A stretch of DNA of 64,000 bases. Source: Selaginella moellendorffii (lineage: Eukaryota > Streptophyta > Lycopodiopsida > Selaginellales > Selaginellaceae). Positions 61,007 to 64,000 of the stretch are shown piece after piece. How positions within the stretch are numbered: the first letter of the stretch is position 1; every line of letters begins with the position of its first letter. Made by a program: the position numbers and the translations under genes. The notes below the pieces were generated by a model. That model worked only from the letters and a program-made list of their open reading frames with translations. It made no database searches and was not told the origin of the DNA. Location of the stretch: positions 789,236 to 853,235 of the forward strand of contig NW_003314270.1 in the NCBI RefSeq assembly GCF_000143415.4, given 5' to 3'.

Positions 61007-61489
61007 ATACTCTCTATTAGATGCACTTTCATATTGTTCAAGCTCAATCCTCTTCTCCCGAATAAGCCCTATCACTTCATCATAAGTCCAATTGGATTGT
61101 CAATCACAAACACCTAGACCACCAAAACTCATGATAGGTCCACCAAGAACACTAGTAGCAACACTATGAGAACTTGCAGTAGCTCCAAAACCAAGAACAT
61201 GAGTTCCTAAACTTGTTCCACTACTATTGCTTCCACTTCCATGAACAACAGGATAGTGAGAGCTTGCACTTGTTCTAGGAAGAAGAGTTCCACCAGCACT
61301 TAGTCTAAGATCTCCAGCAGAAACACCATGAGAACTTACACTAAGACTTCTAGCAGCAACATAGTGAGAATTTGGGCCAAGAGTTCCATCAGCATCTAGG
61401 CCAAGATTTCCAACACCAACACTGTGAGAACTTAGGCTAAGACTTCTAACATCAACACTGTGAGAACTTTTTCCAGTCATCCATAGCAC
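61007..61489 (-). pseudogene. Trihelix ORF of the Harbinger element, 5' part
   Basis: Minus strand from ATG 61489: a Ser/Gly-rich repetitive leader of about 129 codons, then TGA near 61100 (probably a former CGA or TGG), then NWTYDEVIGLIREKRIELEQ and YESASNREY, the first half of a trihelix domain. The frame then runs into the transposon. It continues at 48635 with MVCSKGKWEKISK in the same phase once the insertion is removed. Confidence 0.8.
61110..61480 (-). repeat. Degenerate tandem repeat encoding Ser/Gly-rich units
   Basis: Units of roughly 36-48 bp with AACTTAGGCTAAGACTTCTA and CACTGTGAGAACTT-like cores encode repeats such as LSSHSVGVGNLG and LSVSSHGVSAGD. Confidence 0.65.
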
Positions 61490-62695
61490 ATCCAGTAAAC
61501 ATGGCTAGAAGTAAAAGTGCTTCACTCTATATTCTATGCTCTAAAATGTGCTAGAAATACTTAGAAATGCCTAGTAATTAATCTCTTACCTCGCCTCCAC
61601 TGTGGTATGCTTGCCAACACTACACTTCACTTCTCTATGGGTATCACCATTACTTGTAGCCAACAATGTGTAAGCGACTAAATTTTCCATTCTACTTTAG
61701 TCACTTAACTAGACCTCCAACCATTTGGAGGAGTCTCACTCACAACCTTCATAAGTCCTATTCTGGATTTGGGACTGACTAGCCCGCAAATGGCATTCCT
61801 GCCACTCCACCTTTGCACTTAGTCTAAGTGCTCCACGTGTCTGATCCCATGACTGACACTTAAAGGTACTGCCAACATAGCAACCCGTTACGCTAAGGCC
61901 ATGCCCAATCACCTTTGGCGCACTGGTGGTCCAATACATCATACATCCCAATCCTGTCTCTCCAAGATTGGGCCATCCATCCATGAGTAGTCATCCCAGA
62001 TCCACTCCTTAGCTTCCTTATGATGCACACCGACAAGGGGAATAGCCTTCCCCAATATCCCTCTTGCAATCCCCACCAAGTCCCGTCCTACCCATGGCTA
62101 TGTTCACCAACACTGCCACTGGGTCAAGGCCCATAGACCTGACCACTAAGTCCCAACATCCTCTGGGACTTCCTCACCATGTGACTATATCCTTAGTCAC
62201 TACGCCAGAGGTCTACTCCTCTTCCTTTCCACAGTCTGGGACTTTGGGGCAACATTTCGGAACACTGTGGCCTTACGCGAGATACCTGGGTACTCTCCCT
62301 TCCTTCCGCCTTTGGGTGCTCTAGCCATGGGCTTAGAGTGAGGTTTCGTTGAGCCATGCTAGGTATCCAAATAGGTAGTGCCACCCACACTTGGACTGGG
62401 AGCATCGACCATTCAATCTCCCGGGGGAACTAGAGCTGACTCTTGAACACTTCACCAAGCTACCCCGCTTGTCTATCCATATTCACTTTAGCCTTGGACT
62501 TCCTAGTGGTCATCCCATCACCCAACAGTTGGGTATGGCCTTCCTGGGCCAAATTGGCCTTTCCTAGCCAAACTAGCTCCACTGGGCTCCAACCCCCACA
62601 CTCTCTTTACTATACTTTTGGAACCCCCCGCAGCCCCCCCCCCTCCCCCCCCCTGGGGAACGATTGTTTTGGGCTTTCACCTAACAGCTTTTATT
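61490..62695. other. Gene-free stretch before the minisatellite
   Basis: No gene is seen. It may include the 5' flank of the Harbinger remnant; its terminal repeats were not found. A C-rich run lies at 62634-62653. Confidence 0.4.
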
Positions 62696-62699
62696 AGTA

Positions 62700-63946
62700 T
62701 TCGGATTTGGACTCGGACTCGGTCTCGGTCCCGGATTCGGACTCGGTCTCGTCCTGGATTCAGACTCGGACTTCGTCTTGGTCTTAGTCTTGGTCTCGGT
62801 TCCATCTCGGACTCCATCTCGGACTCCATCTCAGACTCCATCTTGGGTCCATCTCGGACTCCATCTCGGGTCCATCTCGGTCTCCATCTGGGTCCACCTC
62901 GGTCTCCATCTCGGGTCCATCTCGGTCTCCATCTCAGACTCCATTTTGGGTCCATCTCAGACTCCATCTCGGGTCCATCTCAGACTCCATCTCGGTCCAC
63001 CTTAGACTCCATCTCAGGTCCATCTCAGTTTCCATCTCGAACTCCATTTTGGGTCCATCTCGGACTCCATCTCGGTCCATCTCAGACTCCATCTCTGACT
63101 CCATCTCAGGCTCCATCTCAAATCCATCTCGGACTCTATCTCGGACTCCATCTTGGGTCCATCTTGGGTCCATCTCGGACTCCATCTCGGGTCCATCTCG
63201 GACTCTATCTCGGAGTCCACCTCGGATTCCATCTTGGGTCCATCTCGGACTCCATCTTAGACTCCATCTCGGACTCCATCTCAGTCCACCTCGGACTCCA
63301 TCTCAGGTCCATCTCGAGTCCATCTTAGACTCCATCTCGGACTCCATTTTGGGTCTATCTCGGACTCCATCTTTGGTCCACCTCAGACTCCATCTCGGGT
63401 TCCATCTCGGACTCCACCTCAGACTCCATCTCGGGTCCATCTCGGACTCCACCTCAGACTCCATCTCGGGTTCCATCTCGGACTCCATCTCAGGTCCACC
63501 TCGGATTCCATCTTGGGTTCCATCTCGAGTCCATCTTAGACTCCATCTCGGACTCCATCTCGGTTTCCACCTCGGACTCCATCTCAGGTCCATCTCAGTC
63601 TCCATCTCGGACTCCATTTCGGGTCTATCTCGGACTCCATCTCAGGTCCACCTCGGACTCCATCTCGGGTTCCATCTCGGGTCTCCATCTCGGACTCCAT
63701 TTCGGGTCCATCTCGGACTCCATCTCGGGTCCATCTTGGACTCCATCTTGGGTTCCATCTTGGGTCCATCTCGGACTCCACCTCGAACTCCACCTTGGAC
63801 TCCATCTTGGGTCCATCTTGGGTCCATCTCAAACTCCACCTCGGACTCCACCTCAGACTCCATCTTGGGTCCATCTTCGGGTCCATCTCAAACTTCCACT
63901 TCGGACTCCAGCCTCAGGGTCCATCTCGGGTCCACCTCGGACACTT
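62700..63946 (+). repeat. Minisatellite of TCCATCTCGGAC / TCCATCTCGGG units
   Basis: About 1.25 kb of mixed 11- and 12-bp units (GGACTCCATCTC and GGGTCCATCTC) are arranged irregularly. It is preceded by GGACTCGG/GGTCTCGG hexamer-like units from 62700. Long open frames on both strands (for example SISDSISGPSRTPS on plus, WSLRWTQDGVRDGPEMESEM on minus) are a by-product of the short unit and a lack of stop triplets. I do not call them genes. Confidence 0.9.
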
Positions 63947-64000
63947 CCACATGTGTCTTGTCATAGAACTCTTGTGTCCCTTTTCCAAAGATTCACCTTT

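Noticed and set aside
62700-63946. Possible CRISPR-like array
   Set aside because: Units are 11-12 bp and directly adjacent with no unique spacers, and the DNA is eukaryotic.
62618-63966. Long open frames on both strands (Ser/Pro-rich plus, Trp/Arg/Glu-rich minus)
   Set aside because: They are automatic translations of the minisatellite, with no splice or start context.

Overview
The window is plant nuclear DNA. Genes have many short introns with GT-AG ends. The gene content (type-B response regulator, CDKF-type kinase, PLS-class PPR genes, PEC-type plastid channel) and a TTTAGGG-type telomeric repeat are plant-specific. Short introns, tight gene spacing and abundant intron-poor PPR genes suggest a lycophyte such as Selaginella; this is inference, not proof.

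The left 24 kb is mainly genic. In order it holds a type-B response regulator cut by the left edge (1-924, -), an ArfGAP-C2 protein (2213-3597, -), a PPR gene overlapping a CDKF;1-like kinase (3694-7380, both -), MLH1 (8111-11103, -), a complete but dead Ty3/gypsy element (11838-16830), a plastid-envelope ion channel of the PEC1/2 type (17275-20746, -), and two head-to-head PPR genes (21294-24949). After a gene-poor 3 kb come a small unrecognised four-exon gene (28165-28910), a decayed Ty1/copia fragment, a very large BAT2-N/PRRC2-like protein (31074-37743, -), a 2-oxoglutarate dioxygenase (38137-39192), a tandem array of intact and broken tRNA-Gly(GCC) genes (39381-39949), an oligopeptide transporter (40368-43014) and an unrecognised decayed gene (43340-45113).

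The right third is nested mobile DNA and holds the most unusual feature. A PIF/Harbinger-like remnant (transposase 46645-47545; trihelix ORF 48014-48635 plus 61007-61489, all -) is split by a 12,371-bp element at 48636-61006. This element has 24-bp perfect terminal inverted repeats and a 4-bp ATAC target duplication. Removing it and one ATAC restores the trihelix reading frame, which fixes both ends exactly. Inside are two divergent genes. The minus-strand gene (about 54760-49078) encodes a long multi-exon protein with an acidic middle and a C-terminal FCP1/NIF-like HAD domain. The plus-strand gene (57249-60317) encodes a DUF7869-like, probably transposase-like protein and carries three in-frame stops. 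More than 20 copies of one 22-bp palindrome (ATGGCRTG, GGCC-like centre, CAYGCCAT) are scattered through the element. They occur in its 38-54-nt introns, near both ends, between the genes and inside exons, and I did not see them elsewhere in the window. I regard this as the best candidate for an undescribed system.

The far right is a 1.2-kb TCCATCTCGGAC-type minisatellite (62700-63946). Stop codons in the mobile-element genes are nearly all of the kind that C-to-T or G-to-A changes produce, and the two gypsy LTRs differ only by transitions. Both fit cytosine methylation and deamination.
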